Shown piece by piece: positions 11,730 to 21,835 of a stretch of 64,000 bases of DNA; the stretch's first letter is position 1; every line of letters begins with the position of its first letter. A program made the position numbers and the translations under genes. The stretch is from assembly GCA_963576475.1 (NCBI GenBank), contig OY754984.1, positions 15,560,722 through 15,624,721 on the forward strand, written 5' to 3'. The notes under the pieces were generated by a model that saw nothing but the letters and a program-made list of their open reading frames with translations, was not told the origin of the DNA and searched no databases. This DNA comes from Molanna angustata. Taxonomy: Eukaryota; Arthropoda; Insecta; Trichoptera; Molannidae.

Positions 11730-12172
11730 GTTAGAGTGGGTGCCTTACCTGAAAATTATGGAACAACTTGGCCCTTGACATTAGAACTGCACCAACATTA
11801 GCAACCTTCAAAACTAGATTAAAGTGCCCGCTTCTACTTTCTATTTCTTTACCAACATACTTCGCATTAATTTCCCTATTCCTGTAGTTAGACAAATCCC
11901 TCTCCTTTTTTTCCCTTCCCTCCCATAGTTTTGTATCAGGATTCATCTAAGATTTGTTTAATTGTCATTGCTGTACATATTTTTATTGTTTAGTTTATAA
12001 ATGGTATATTATGTTTATAGTTTTTAGGTTTTCTTTTTTTGTACACGTACCACTTTCACCCATAATTGTAACAGATGGATGTCTGGAAGAAATCGCCACT
12101 AGGCAATAAGTCCGCCATTTGTACTGGCAAATAATTTATGTACAATGAAGTGTTAAATAAATAAATAAATAA
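11730..12172 (+). mobile_element. CR1-type LINE, 3' end
   Basis: At about 11753-11820 one frame reads 'WNNLALDIRTAPTLATFK', the C-terminal signature common in CR1-type LINEs. The 3' UTR follows, with the abundant lepidopteran tail motif 'tggaagaaatcgccac' and 'aataagtccgccatttgtac', then AAATA repeats to 12172. The 5' part is missing. The tail motif is shared with SINE-C. Confidence 0.75.
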
Positions 12173-13086
12173 GACCTGAACATACGAAGGAAGAAGTTAG
12201 CCACCAGGTAAGTACAATATTTCCTTCTCTCTATGTCCAACACCCAAGGTCATAAGCGTTAACAAGAGCCTTAACGCCATCGTGTCTCCCAAGACGAGCA
12301 TCTTCAAAAATCTATAGGTAGGTATTTCAGCTTTCCCTTTAGATAATATACACGGGTCGTACTAAAGAATATACCTACAAACATTGTCTAGGGAAAATCC
12401 CTTTCCATTCACCTTTAGGGATGAGGCGGGGGAAGCGTGAAGGGTTGGGGTGGTCCCCCTCCCCGCTCCCCATCACACTTCACTCCCCGCAAATCTCATG
12501 CATTTAAATTGCTTCATTACCGTGAGGTCACAGGGGCGTAGAAGGGAGAAAGGAATATATATATACAGACAGATACATACTTGCTTACAGATTGTTATTT
12601 TGGTCAAAATTTAGATAGTTATGCCTGGAACTTCAATCGCCACGTATTATATTATATACTTATACTATCGTTACATATTCTTTGGGCTGGAAAGATCGAT
12701 TGTTTGGAAGAAGTTGCCTCATGTCACTAATCTGCAAGAGGCACAGAGTACAAAGAGTTGTTTATTATTACAGAATGAGTGGACTATAAGGTATGCCTGA
12801 TGGTGATTAAGACTCTGAACGACTTGGTTTCACACTACATTCAAGAACTGTATCAAAAGAATGTTCCATCGGGAAGTTAGCTTACACTGAGATCATTTGG
12901 AGTATCAACTCTTTAAAAGAATATGACTGAGTCAATAAGGCGGCTTACTATGATCGCGGTTTCAGTGTGAACGGGTCTATAAAATGCAATTAATTGCACC
13001 TTACCATAATAATATGTGGAACTCGGAGAATTGACACATTCGGTAGACTTCTTAAGACTGCCTTGTTTAGACAAACTTTGCAAATA
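12173..13086. other. Unassigned; GC-rich patch and consensus splice donor
   Basis: A perfect donor-like CAG|GTAAGT lies at 12205-12213 just after the LINE tail. At about 12415-12500 there is a GC-rich patch with 'gggttggggtggtcccc'. No open frame or known motif ties these to a gene. Confidence 0.35.
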
Positions 13087-13385
13087 GTTCTACTTTACAA
13101 CTTGTGAAATAAAGTTATAACGTTTTCGTGCTTGCGCTCATCATCAGTAACCATTTATTACTATTTAATAAAAATATATAACCACTTCTTAATAATAAGT
13201 TTAATAAAGTAAAATATTTGTTATAAGTGGTTAGGTACTAATGATGAACGCAATCTCGAAAACGTTATGACTTATTTCGCAAGTTGTAAAGTAGAAATAT
13301 TTAGAAGGTTGTGTTTTATTGTTGATTTTTTTTAAATTGAACTTCTACAAAGTTCCTCACGCCAAGTTCGAAGAATTATACATAT
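13087..13385 (+). mobile_element. Foldback repeat H, copy 2
   Basis: Inverted arms at 13087-13160 and 13221-13302 share 'ctactttacaacttg' and 'ataacgttttcg' and are roughly 85% alike. The right flank with 'cttctacaaagttcctcacg' also occurs beside copy 1 at 0.85 kb, so the element probably extends to about 13385. Confidence 0.65.
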
Positions 13386-13408
13386 ACATGTTACCAGCCA
13401 AACCAAGT

Positions 13409-13592
13409 GGGCAAGTCTGGTCCAACCGGCGAAATCAAAACCCTTGTGATTACTCATATTATGGATATACTTAATTATCGTATGGAGTTCTATGACATCT
13501 AAAGATATTATAGAATGCCATATAATAATTAAACCATGATATGGGTAATCACGAGGGTTTTGATTTCGTCGGTTGGACCAGATTTGCCCCCC
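13409..13592. mobile_element. Foldback MITE F, copy 1
   Basis: The left arm begins 'gggcaagtctggtccaaccg' and the right arm ends with its near-exact inverse. The inverted similarity extends over most of the 184 bp. Copy 2 is at 44786-45221. No coding capacity. Confidence 0.8.
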
Positions 13593-13682
13593 AAATTTCA
13601 GAGTTAACTAATTTAATCTGCGCGTCTTAATTTAATCCAAGACAACATTACCTAACCAACTTAATCTAACCTAACCTAATCT

Positions 13683-13766
13683 TGATAATAAGATCGAAAG
13701 AAGAGTTATGGCAGGAAATGGAGTAAATCGAACACTTAGACCAGTTATGAATGATCGCTACATATC
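13683..13766 (+). pseudogene. LINE ORF fragment, left of LTR insertion
   Basis: Translates as 'NKIERRVMAGNGVNRTLRPV' followed by 'MNDRYIS', matching the RTE-like LINE family at 48.5-48.7 kb. The reading resumes at about 14559 after the LTR-tRNA block, so one LINE copy has been split. Confidence 0.7.
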
Positions 13767-14460
13767 TGTGGCAGGCCACATCTCGAAATTTCTTTCGAGC
13801 GCGCGCCTAGCGACGGCAAGTACATTTGTTTATCGCTAGGCCGAGTTCATCGCCCGCAACGTCAAACAAGTGACAATACTCCTCAACTGGGTATGACACT
13901 TCAAATAAATTAATCTAGAAAGTTCGAGGACATTGAACTTGCTACCCCCAGCGCAGCACTATTTAAGGGAGTCTACACCTCTACACGTCGTCACTTCATT
14001 TCCGTATTTCCGTCACTTCGATTCGTCACATCACGCCGACGTTCTCGACCACGCCGTCTCGCCGACACTTCGTCTCTCGACCACCGGTCATCTCTCGACC
14101 TCGCGAGCACGATGGTACTTCACCATGCGAAGATTCGGACACTTCGAACACACCCGCTAACTAGCTCGTTATATCTCCTCATCGTGAGAAAGTTCCTTTG
14201 TAAGTTATTTCATCAATTGTAAATTTACCCTTAAGCAAACTATTAATTGTGATCAATATACTCATTGTTACTTTTGACCATTCTTTCTTCTTCTCTCTAA
14301 ACCACTGTCCTTGTGTTCTTATTTCAAATCATATCCACTTGGGATATAGTAAACTCTCTTTACTGGTAACCCCTCTGGTTACCACATATATTTAATAGTA
14401 ACCACTCTGGTTACTAACTACGTTTGATTGGTAACCCCTTTGGTTACCAATCAGCTTTAT
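13767..14460 (+). mobile_element. LTR of a Ty3/gypsy-like retrotransposon
   Basis: The block starts TGTGGCAGGCC (start uncertain by a few bases). It has U3 stem-loops (ctcgaaa/tttcgag at 13782-13799; cctagcga/tcgctagg at 13807-13841), a TATA-like 'tatttaag' at 13960, and a T-rich U5. Three hairpins near its end pair GGTAACC-type with GGTTACC-type arms at 14365-14383, 14397-14415 and 14427-14451. It is followed at once by TGG plus the complement of tRNA-Trp, the expected primer-binding site. From recall, CsRn1-group elements use tRNA-Trp. No gag/pol and no second LTR are present. About 0.7 kb suits a complete LTR. Confidence 0.7.
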
Positions 14461-14535
14461 TGGTGACCCCGACGTGATTTGAACACGCAACCTTCTGATC
14501 TGGAGTCAGAAGCGCTACCGTTGCGCAACGGAGTC
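14461..14535 (-). tRNA. Full-length CCA-tailed tRNA-Trp(CCA) copy
   Basis: On the minus strand, 72 nt (14535 to 14464) fold as tRNA-Trp. The acceptor GACTCCG pairs with CGGGGTC with one G-U, and the anticodon arm TCTGA-CTCCAGA-TCAGA gives anticodon CCA. The B-box GTTCAAATC lies in the T arm. Bases 14461-14463 (TGG) are the complement of CCA, which eukaryotic tRNA genes do not encode. No T-run terminator follows on the minus strand; the DNA there is the LTR. It is therefore best read as a reverse-transcribed primer tRNA fused to the LTR, not an active gene. Position 9 appears to be T rather than the usual G. Confidence 0.9.
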
Positions 14536-14558
14536 CGCTACCGTTGCGCGACGGAGTC
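14536..14558 (-). repeat. 23-bp tandem duplicate of the tRNA 5' part
   Basis: Repeats 14513-14535 (the tRNA 5' acceptor strand and D arm) with one change, cgacgg for caacgg. It lies directly adjacent, on the side away from the LTR. Confidence 0.95.
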
Positions 14559-14690
14559 AAAGGAAGCCAACGTTGCCATTGCTATCGTAGTGCCAACCTT
14601 GACTTATGCAAGTGAAACCTGGACATGGCAGAAGTCGCAGGAAAGCAGAATAAATGCAGTTAAAATGAGATCGCTAAGAAGAATCTGATT
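14559..14690 (+). pseudogene. LINE ORF fragment, right of LTR insertion
   Basis: Translates with 'VPTLTYASETWTWQKSQES' and 'RINAVKMRSLRRI', nearly the same as 48.66-48.76 kb. It continues the fragment that ends at 13766 and stops abruptly before the microsatellite. Confidence 0.8.
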
Positions 14691-15707
14691 TACTCAGAAT
14701 TCGGAGTAGAACATTTCGTGTGTCTGTGTGTGTGTGTGTGTCAGGGTGTCTGTGTGTGTGTGGGTCCCCCCCTTATAACTTTTGATCCGCTCAATTTACA
14801 GAGCCCAAAATTTCAGAATACCTCTATAAACAGTTATATGCCTACAAAACTTTTATACTCAGAATTTTGAATTTTTGTTTCAGTCTGGGGTTATCAACTT
14901 TTGAATTTTTACTTTATTTTTCCATATATCTCAGAAACCATAAAAGGTAGAACGCTGAAAATTAGTACGAACATAGAAAAATATAAAATCTCTAATTGTT
15001 TTTTTCTCAAACATTTTTTATTAAGAATAATTTAATTAAATATTTTTTTATGATAAATTTATGAGTTTAACTGCCTATATTTCCATAGTTTTCAAAAATT
15101 TCGAAAAAAGCCGAAACACCCCAACTAGATAATTTAATTTTCTATAAAAATATTAACATTGCAGTAGTACATCTCAATTTTTTTTTTTAAATTTTCATAA
15201 AAATTGAATTTAGTGACGACATCGCTTCATACAATTTGTATGGCAGTCGCCTATACACAATATCTAAGAAGACTTAATAGTTTGATACCTACCTAATCTC
15301 CAAATATACTTACATACCATCATGCTGTTTTCATATTCCGGATAGGAAAAAAGGACTAACCTCCATACTATCCAATCTTGACATACATACTTACATGTGA
15401 TGTATAGAAAACAAAATATCTAAATTATTTAATAATTTGGATTTACCTATGGGTTTATAGTTTGGTACCTACTTATTCTTCAACTATACATACTATCGCT
15501 ATCGACAGTTGTATCTCATGTGTTACATTCAACTAGTAGGTATATGAATATAACGATATATATTATATTGTTGGAAAGCAAAAGTTCTAAAGAGAATAGA
15601 AAATCAAGTATTATCAGATAGATATTTTTGAACATGCTTAGTGAAATAGATGAAGTAATATCATTTATATTTTTGTCCATAATATAAACAAATATATCTC
15701 AAACTGG
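14691..15707. other. GT microsatellite then unassigned AT-rich DNA
   Basis: (GT)n at about 14720-14765 is followed by DNA with 'aacttttgatccgctcaatt' and 'atatctcagaaaccataaaa'. It reads like the decayed non-coding part of a repeat. No coding signal. Confidence 0.4.
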
Positions 15708-15770
15708 CGGGCTTATTGCCATTAGGCAATTTCGTCGAATTTTTATTAATACCTAATAAATAAAAAAAAT
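15708..15770 (-). mobile_element. CR1-type LINE tail fragment
   Basis: 'ggcgggcttattgccattag' followed by 'gcaatttcgtcg' is the inverse of the tail at 12.1 kb. Only the tail is retained. Confidence 0.5.
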
Positions 15771-16198
15771 ATGAACTCATCAGACGCCCATGTTTAATAT
15801 TCCCGATCCACATGGAAACGAGTTTATCTCCTCAGACGGCGCTACACTACACCAGTGGTAAAGATACATCTCCTTCTGTGTCTTCTATACGTTCTACATG
15901 CCCAAACAACAGCTCGTATTACCGCACCGCTCTACTTGTTTTGACGTACCAAACTCCCCCAGCTCATCACAACACAACACCGAATTTTTTTCATTCAATT
16001 CGAGACCCGCATAAAAAAATTTGGAGATAATTTTTTATGTACCTAAAACGTGCTCTATATAGGTAGGTATCTATACCTACTTTTTTGGGCCTAATAAATT
16101 TATAATCCGCATCAGTACCTACCTAAATGTGCGCTTTATAGGTCATGTGACACTTTTTACATTTTATTTTTACAAATCTACATATCCCATTGGTGCTC
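15771..16198. other. Nothing recognised
   Basis: AT-rich; a short frame at 15812-16030 has no motif or signal. GTAGGTA-type runs near 16060. Confidence 0.35.
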
Positions 16199-16320
16199 TG
16201 CGTTCAGCCCAAAACAGATTGGCATGGAGGAGGGCCATACGTGTGGCGACAGACTACAGCCGCTATCCTCAGTCATGAGGAAAAGGACGAATATATACAT
16301 ATCCCGCAAACAACCATCAT
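16199..16320 (+). pseudogene. RTE-like LINE C-terminal scrap
   Basis: Reads 'QNRLAWRRAIRVATDYSRY' then stops. This is the 'DRxxWRxxxRxA' motif at the end of many RTE-like ORFs. Confidence 0.55.
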
Positions 16321-16398
16321 CCAGCTAGGGTAGCCAGCGACAGGTATGTGGGTGTCGTCCTTCTCCAGCCGTCGCTGTCCTCCGCCGCTTTCCTCCAG

Positions 16399-16482
16399 TT
16401 TATTTATTTATTGATCTTCACACATATTTTGTTCACTGGCGGTTTTGTTGCCAACCGGCAATTTCTTCCAACCAACCAAAGT
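16399..16482 (-). mobile_element. CR1-type LINE tail
   Basis: TTTA repeats at 16399-16412 (an inverted AAATA tail), then 'cactggcggttttgttgcca' and 'ccggcaatttcttccaacc', the inverse of the LINE tail consensus seen at 12.1 kb. Confidence 0.6.
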
Positions 16483-16513
16483 TGATGTTAATATATCATA
16501 CAATTTCTTCTAT

Positions 16514-16780
16514 CCTAACCTCAAATGGCAAAGTTGTTGATAAAATTTTTATCATTAAACACTAACTAAACCCAACCGAATATTATACGGGATGTAATAA
16601 AATACGACAACGAAATAATAGTATGATATGTACGTAAATCTCCATTTCCGTTGATTTTTTGGTTAGGTTAAGTTAGTCTCTAATGAAAATAGCGACTCGC
16701 GTGAGCGAGTTGCTTTAAAAATTGAAAGGAAATTGGTTGCATGAATAATTTTATCAACACCTTTGCCATTTGAGGTTAGG
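16514..16780. mobile_element. Foldback MITE P
   Basis: The arm 'cctaacctcaaatggcaaag' continues to about 16547 and is mirrored at 16746-16780 with about two mismatches. Inside, 'gcgactcgc' and 'gcgagttgc' at about 16689 form a second short hairpin. Non-coding; no second copy seen. Confidence 0.75.
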
Positions 16781-18227
16781 AAAAAGATTATTATGTACCT
16801 ATTCGCATTTGATCACATTTTTTCAAATAAATTAGTTTTCTCAACATATTATTTAAGTAAATGTATGATACTTACTATTTTTAATACTGCTAATTATTAT
16901 TTGTATTGAAAATTTTCGCGTTTAATATCAACTTTGACAGCTCTTCCGACATTGGTAAAATGAATAGAACGTTTTCTAAGGTCTAGTTACTTCTGCGCCC
17001 CACAGGATCATTGTAGGTACAACACTCTTTTAGGGAGCTCTAGATCCTACGTCGATGAAACGTCGTCGATCGATCGAAGTTGTTTACAAAAATATTACAA
17101 TATTAAAACTTCTTCGATCTTCCAACTTACAAAAAAAAATGTATACAATGGTTTGAGGTAATACGCAGGGTCTCCCGAGGTGTCCGTTACTGTTTACAAG
17201 AAAAGGATTATCCTTCAGGACTTAACACCGAAAAAGGGATTAGTCGAGGATTTGTATGGTGCGAAAAAAAATTGGTGAATTCAAAGCTTGTGTGTGGTCT
17301 GCTAAAATTCAAAAATACAAGCTCACAATGGGCGTGAATAACGCACTGTACAATTTCTTCTTTTGTGTCTCTTGTGACGATTGTTTGTGCGCAGTTTTTT
17401 GTTGGTACGATGAACACGCAAAGGGTTGAAAAGAATGTCTAAATGGATGTTTTAAAGTGTATAATGTGATCGATTCAATATTTGTGGACAACAATGATTC
17501 TGTTGTAGAACAACAATTAAGTAATACGTATTTTGCAAGTTATATGATATTGCCTAAATGAAAATGAACAATTGGGGTTTTTCACATCTAAATGAAACTA
17601 GTTATCACGCAGAGGTGAAAATTCGACCATTACTTAGATTTTTACGTTCATTAAAACTCATTTGAACTGATCTATTATAAAAAAACCATCATGTTGTATT
17701 CATCAAGGGGTACAAAATTTGTTCTCGCGTATTGTAAATAAATTAATTTTTTTTAGTACCTACTATATTGTTTCACAGAAGATAATATGTATTTTTATTT
17801 TAAAATCTTCTGAAATTTGTATTGAGACAACTGCGTCTTAGGTACCACATTGACAGTATAAATGCAAACAACGACCATGAAAGAGAGGGAGATATACGAA
17901 AGTATTACTATTTCAGTGTTACTACATCGGTTGTTTGAATATTTTGGTCACAGTACCTTATACTACGCGGGTATATTAAAGTTAGGATTTCCCTTTCTTT
18001 CGCGTTCCGGAAAACAATCACCGGTTTGATATTATGAACTATTTTTTTTAATTTAATTTAATGTATTTGTAATACACATTATGAATAAATATAAGCCTTT
18101 TGCACTCCTTGATTTGTATAGCGCCGTTTTTGAAATAACCTTACCTCAAGGTCGCTTTGATGGGTGAAATATATGCGTACTAATTAATAATCGAGTATCT
18201 CTGGTTCTTTTCCTAATATCCTCAGAA
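16781..18227. other. Unassigned 1.4 kb
   Basis: AT-rich, with slightly GC-richer patches at about 17000-17070 and 17160-17430. Short frames on the minus strand at 17.2-17.5 kb lack recognisable domains. No repeat edge was identified. Confidence 0.35.
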
Positions 18228-18507
18228 CCAGAAAAGATCCAGAGTAGCGGATTTCTTGGATCGCGTAGCAAGATTGAAATGGCAATGGGCGGGCCATATT
18301 GCAAGATGGACCCCTAACATATTGAGATGGAGACCTTGGGGAAACAAGAGAGGCGTTGGAAGACCTAAAAAAGATGGTCCGACGACATAGCCGCTGTGGG
18401 AGTAAAAATTGGCTGCAAGCAGCAACCGACAGAAAGAAATGGAAGGATCATATGGAAGAGGCCTATATCCAGCAGTGGAGGACAGTGGGCTGAAAAAGAA
18501 GAAGAAT
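18228..18507 (+). pseudogene. LINE endonuclease-RT C-terminus
   Basis: Frame blocks read 'DFLDRVARLKWQWAGHIAR', 'NKRGVGRPKKRW', then after a -1-type frame change 'DRKKWKDHMEEAYIQQWR'. This is the classic C-terminus of a lepidopteran LINE. A GAA-rich 3' end follows. The same family is seen inverted at 22.1-22.4 kb and as a scrap at 57.1 kb. It is broken by the frameshift. Confidence 0.85.
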
Positions 18508-19045
18508 CGAGTATCCGGCAAAAGACCGAAAGACGATGGAAGAGTTTGGTAGCGGAGAATATGCGGGGTCTAGAATACGATCACAATGAACCCCGATTAG
18601 TGACGCTCTAAGCCGTTCATAATGACTGGAAACAGGCGCTCAAAAGACACTCTGTGGCGTTCAGATTGAACGTCGAGTGTACACACCAAACGCTCGTTAA
18701 AATTGTCGGGTGAAAAACGCTCTGACAGTTATAGTATGTATCTGTTGACATCTATTTTATCTGTGGAATGATGACTTATATTTGTTTCTGTGCGTATCTA
18801 TTATGTCAGTTGACATTATTTATGATGACAATATGCATTCACAAAGAGGTTAATTTATATAAAATATCATTAAACAATCTCCAATAAAAGGTCAGAGATC
18901 ATTATTTTTACCACTGCCCAATTGTTGTCTTTCGATGAAAATTTAACCTAATAAGAGACATGTATGAAAAATGACATTTGACATTTAAAACGCCCGATGC
19001 TGCGTTCAGATTGAAACGCTGCGCTGCGCCGCTCGGAAACGTTCA
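18508..19045. repeat. Unassigned, with repeated gcgttcagattgaa motif
   Basis: The motif 'gcgttcagattgaa' occurs near 18658 and again near 19001, each with 'gtgaaaaacgc' downstream. The spacing suggests a small element with direct internal repeats. Confidence 0.4.
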
Positions 19046-19190
19046 GAGAGATTGGTGTGAAAAACGCCATAATCTGCCACAACCCTGAGGACGATGCTCA
19101 GGATAGGACGAAATGGAGCAGCGCAGTAAGAAGACCTAACACCACAACCATGTGGGATAATAGCTTAGGAGGAGAGATAGTTAATAATAA
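19046..19190 (+). pseudogene. LINE C-terminal scrap
   Basis: Reads 'NPEDDAQDRTKWSSAVRRP', the terminal motif of another RTE-like LINE ORF. The rest is missing. Confidence 0.65.
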
Positions 19191-19994
19191 ATATAATAAA
19201 CTTTTTGCAATACTCCCCTGTCCCTATGCGTATGAAATATAATATTTTGTTTATAGTATATTGTTTACTTGTTATTTTTTGTTTGTTATCTACTTACAAT
19301 GATATTAGAATACACATTGAATTGAGTCCATTGTAATTTATTGTATCTACGTATTGTTTATTGTTATAGAGATACAAAACGTTTGCCGTCATCCAGGCGT
19401 GAAGTTTACAAACATATCCAACCTACATACTATCAACTTAATTATTTAAGATATACATACCAACCTATCATATATCCAAAACAATTAAGTTACATATTTT
19501 TTCGATCTTTGAAACTGTCATTTCATTATAGAACTCCATAATCACATAGAATTATGATAATTAATTTCCTTTAGAAATTATTTAAATTAAACGTAAAATT
19601 ATATTATGTAATTTATTTCATGATTCTATTAGTTACATATATCGAACAAGTCAATCTAATAGAAAAATAAGATATCATTTTTCAGGACAAGTTTTCATCA
19701 CGCAAAATGAAATTCATAACTAAAAATACTCCTGATTTACGTAGGTATAGCATTCTTGTTTATTTTGTATGAAATACAAAATTATCCAATTTTATCAAAA
19801 TATCAAATGAATCAAGCTGGAAATAGATTGCACGTGTATTGTCATCGGGAATACACAGATTCTGAATGTTTCAGAACTCAAACTGGGCAAGACGTTAGTT
19901 TAAATAGATTTCAAAATTCCGGTACGGACAGACATCTGAAGTTAATGAAAAGTACGTAAAAAAAGATCAAATGTGGTAAGTCGTTTGACATCCG
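19191..19994. other. AT-rich, nothing recognised
   Basis: Three short plus-strand frames in 19.3-19.96 kb show no motif. No repeat edges seen. Confidence 0.35.
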
Positions 19995-20150
19995 AGCCGG
20001 CGTCCTGTACCCGATCCCCAATAGAGGACATTTATTTATTTGAAGTTCAATTATCATACAAGCGTTGCTTCTCTAGACTAGAAACATTGATTTTTGAGAA
20101 GGAATTGTCGTTTGACAAAAAAAAAAAAACTCGCCATTTGCACAAATACA
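19995..20150 (+). mobile_element. SINE-C copy 2
   Basis: Plus-strand order: 'ggcgtcctg' and a B-box-like 'cgatccccaatag', then 'gttgcttctctagactagaa', 'gaaggaattg' and 'aactcgccatttgcacaa'. This matches the inverse of the 28.3 kb copy with small deletions. Confidence 0.65.
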
Positions 20151-20204
20151 AAGAAGTTTTCATGTTATAATTTTAAATTTAGATAAGTAGGTACCTATAT
20201 TTAC

Positions 20205-20590
20205 CAGATTCCTCCTCATGTCATCCTAAACAGACATTTGAGCATATCCTATAGGAATGCACTAACTTCTCCGTGTCAACTTTACAACGATGTCCGAGGG
20301 AATGTTTTTGGACCCATTGGACATGCGGACCTTGTAGCCACGAAGAGCAACTTAAGGGCTTTCAAGACTTTCTGTCAAAAATACGGTACACTCTTATCTT
20401 CGCTTTCAGTGAACGGTGATGAGCAAGTTTTTTCCTCATAATAAGCTCTCTTTGGCACTATAAGTGCAGTGTCTGCGAGGTTTTAGAGTTCTCCGGTCTC
20501 TTTTTATGTTGGTTCTTTATTTGTTATTTCAGAATTTTGAAAAGGCCCGTTATTAATTCCCATAAGCAGAACGGGTGGTGGTAGAGGAAG
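20205..20590 (+). pseudogene. LINE-R C-terminus and 3' UTR (R1-like)
   Basis: Reads 'QLYNDVRGNVFGPIGHADL' then 'FKTFCQKYGTLLSSLS', ending at a stop at about 20441. The 3' UTR ends in a GGTGGTGG-type run without poly(A). Copies lie at 30.9-31.5 and 44.9-45.1 kb. The C-terminal layout with an upstream Cys/His region resembles R1-like LINEs. Confidence 0.7.
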
Positions 20591-20669
20591 AACAGGAATA
20601 TTTATTAATATTATACAGAAAAAACTTCATTAAAATAAAATGAATCAAACGAAACGTTCAGTAATAAAA

Positions 20670-20800
20670 GTCCGCTTTTGTGGTTCAATTGATTAGATAT
20701 CTGTTTCAAGATCGGAGGGTCCAAGGTTCGATTCTCGGTGAAAAAAGAATTTTTAATTATGTCTTGAGTCTGGATCTGTGAGACGACAAGTATCATAAGT
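20670..20800 (+). mobile_element. SINE-B copy 1
   Basis: tRNA-like head with 'tggttcaattgattagata' (A-box region) and the B box 'aggttcgattctc', followed by the family body 'agtctggatctgtgagacga'. Truncated before the usual tail. Confidence 0.75.
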
Positions 20801-20854
20801 CAAAAATAAAATAATTAATAGGAGACCATGTATGCAAATAAAGAATGTAAGATA

Positions 20855-20925
20855 CAGTGTGGCTTTTGGTTCTCTCTGCCTATCTAAAATAGGAAAACGA
20901 CGTGAGAGTATGTATATATGTATGT
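20855..20925 (+). mobile_element. RTE-like LINE 3' tail
   Basis: 'ggttctctctgcctatctaa' and 'gacgtgagagtatg' form the 3' end seen after the 'MWxSVLSAYP' motif in the LINE at 27.2 kb. Confidence 0.55.
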
Positions 20926-21230
20926 CCATATATAATATATATCAATGATATAGTTTTATAAAATTCTAACCAAAGATCATCATACCTTCCCTTACAACGT
21001 GAATCGAGAATGTTCAAAATGTGACATTAGTTAGTAACAATATCCCTCGTCAGATGTCACTTGATCCCGTTTGACAGTTGAGGTTAATACCACCTCGACA
21101 CTCCTAATACCGCTCTCTTCCAACCCATATTCCTATCCCTTGTCATCACCTCTTTGTAAAGAATAAGGTATATATCTAGCTACTTGTATATTATATACTA
21201 AACCAAGCAGGTAAATTAAAAAGACTAGAT
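20926..21230. other. Nothing recognised
   Basis: AT-rich spacer with TATA-type dinucleotide runs; no frame, no repeat identified. Confidence 0.35.
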
Positions 21231-21630
21231 ATTTTTTAACAGATTTTTAATTATCTCAATAGAGACGAAGTTGGAATATTTACTGTAGGAGAACCGGGAA
21301 ATCAAGGCACCTACAGGGCTAACGACCTGTCATCGGCTGGTTTACGTGATCACTTTATGCGCTTGTGCAACGTTCACCAATTACCTATGCCTTTTTTAAT
21401 GAGATCCCTATCAATTAAATTTTTGAAAGTTCTATTTATTGCAATACTGAAATTCTTTTCGCTTGAGGAAATAAGGATTTTTACTACAGCCATCTATGTG
21501 TGAAATTATGAACAACATTCTTATTATTTTTTATTTATTTTTTGTTGTAGGTGCCTTGATTTCCCGGTTCTCCTCCAGTAAATATTCCAACTTCGTCTCT
21601 ATTGAGATAATTAAAAATCTGTTAAAAAAT
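21231..21630. mobile_element. 400-bp foldback built from MITE-D ends
   Basis: The arms 21231-21314 and 21547-21630 are inverted copies, 83 of 84 positions matching by eye. Each carries the MITE-D end 'atctcaatagagacgaag' and 'ggaaatcaaggcacctac'. The spacer (21315-21546) holds the rest of one D copy. Just outside the right arm, 'aaaatccaatgtttgcgta' is the core of the 33-bp minisatellite at 4.5 kb. Confidence 0.9.
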
Positions 21631-21796
21631 AACTTTGACTCCCGACAGGGAAAAAATCCAATGTTTGCGTATATGCTATTAAAAAATATTAAAAAGACAG
21701 TTTTAACCCGTAAAATATGCACTGAAGTAAAAAAAAATCCGCATTTATCAAATAAAATATATTATTATTGTTTGAACACCCTTGTCTTCAATTTCA

Positions 21797-21835
21797 CATG
21801 TAGTTATCTGATTTCTGAGCGAAAGGTCCCGGGTT
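21797..21835 (+). mobile_element. SINE-B copy 2, left part
   Basis: 'gttatctgatttctgagcga' and 'aggtcccgggtt' are the middle of the tRNA-like head. The B box is cut within 'gggtt', and the remainder resumes at 22505. Confidence 0.7.

Noticed and set aside
13933..14160. 75-codon frame inside the LTR
   Set aside because: Lies in the U3/R part of the LTR and has no known domain; LTR DNA explains its higher GC.
14464..14535. Active nuclear tRNA-Trp gene
   Set aside because: The cloverleaf is good, but the CCA complement is present in the DNA, no T-run terminator follows on the minus strand, and the DNA beyond is an LTR. A primer-derived copy explains all of these.
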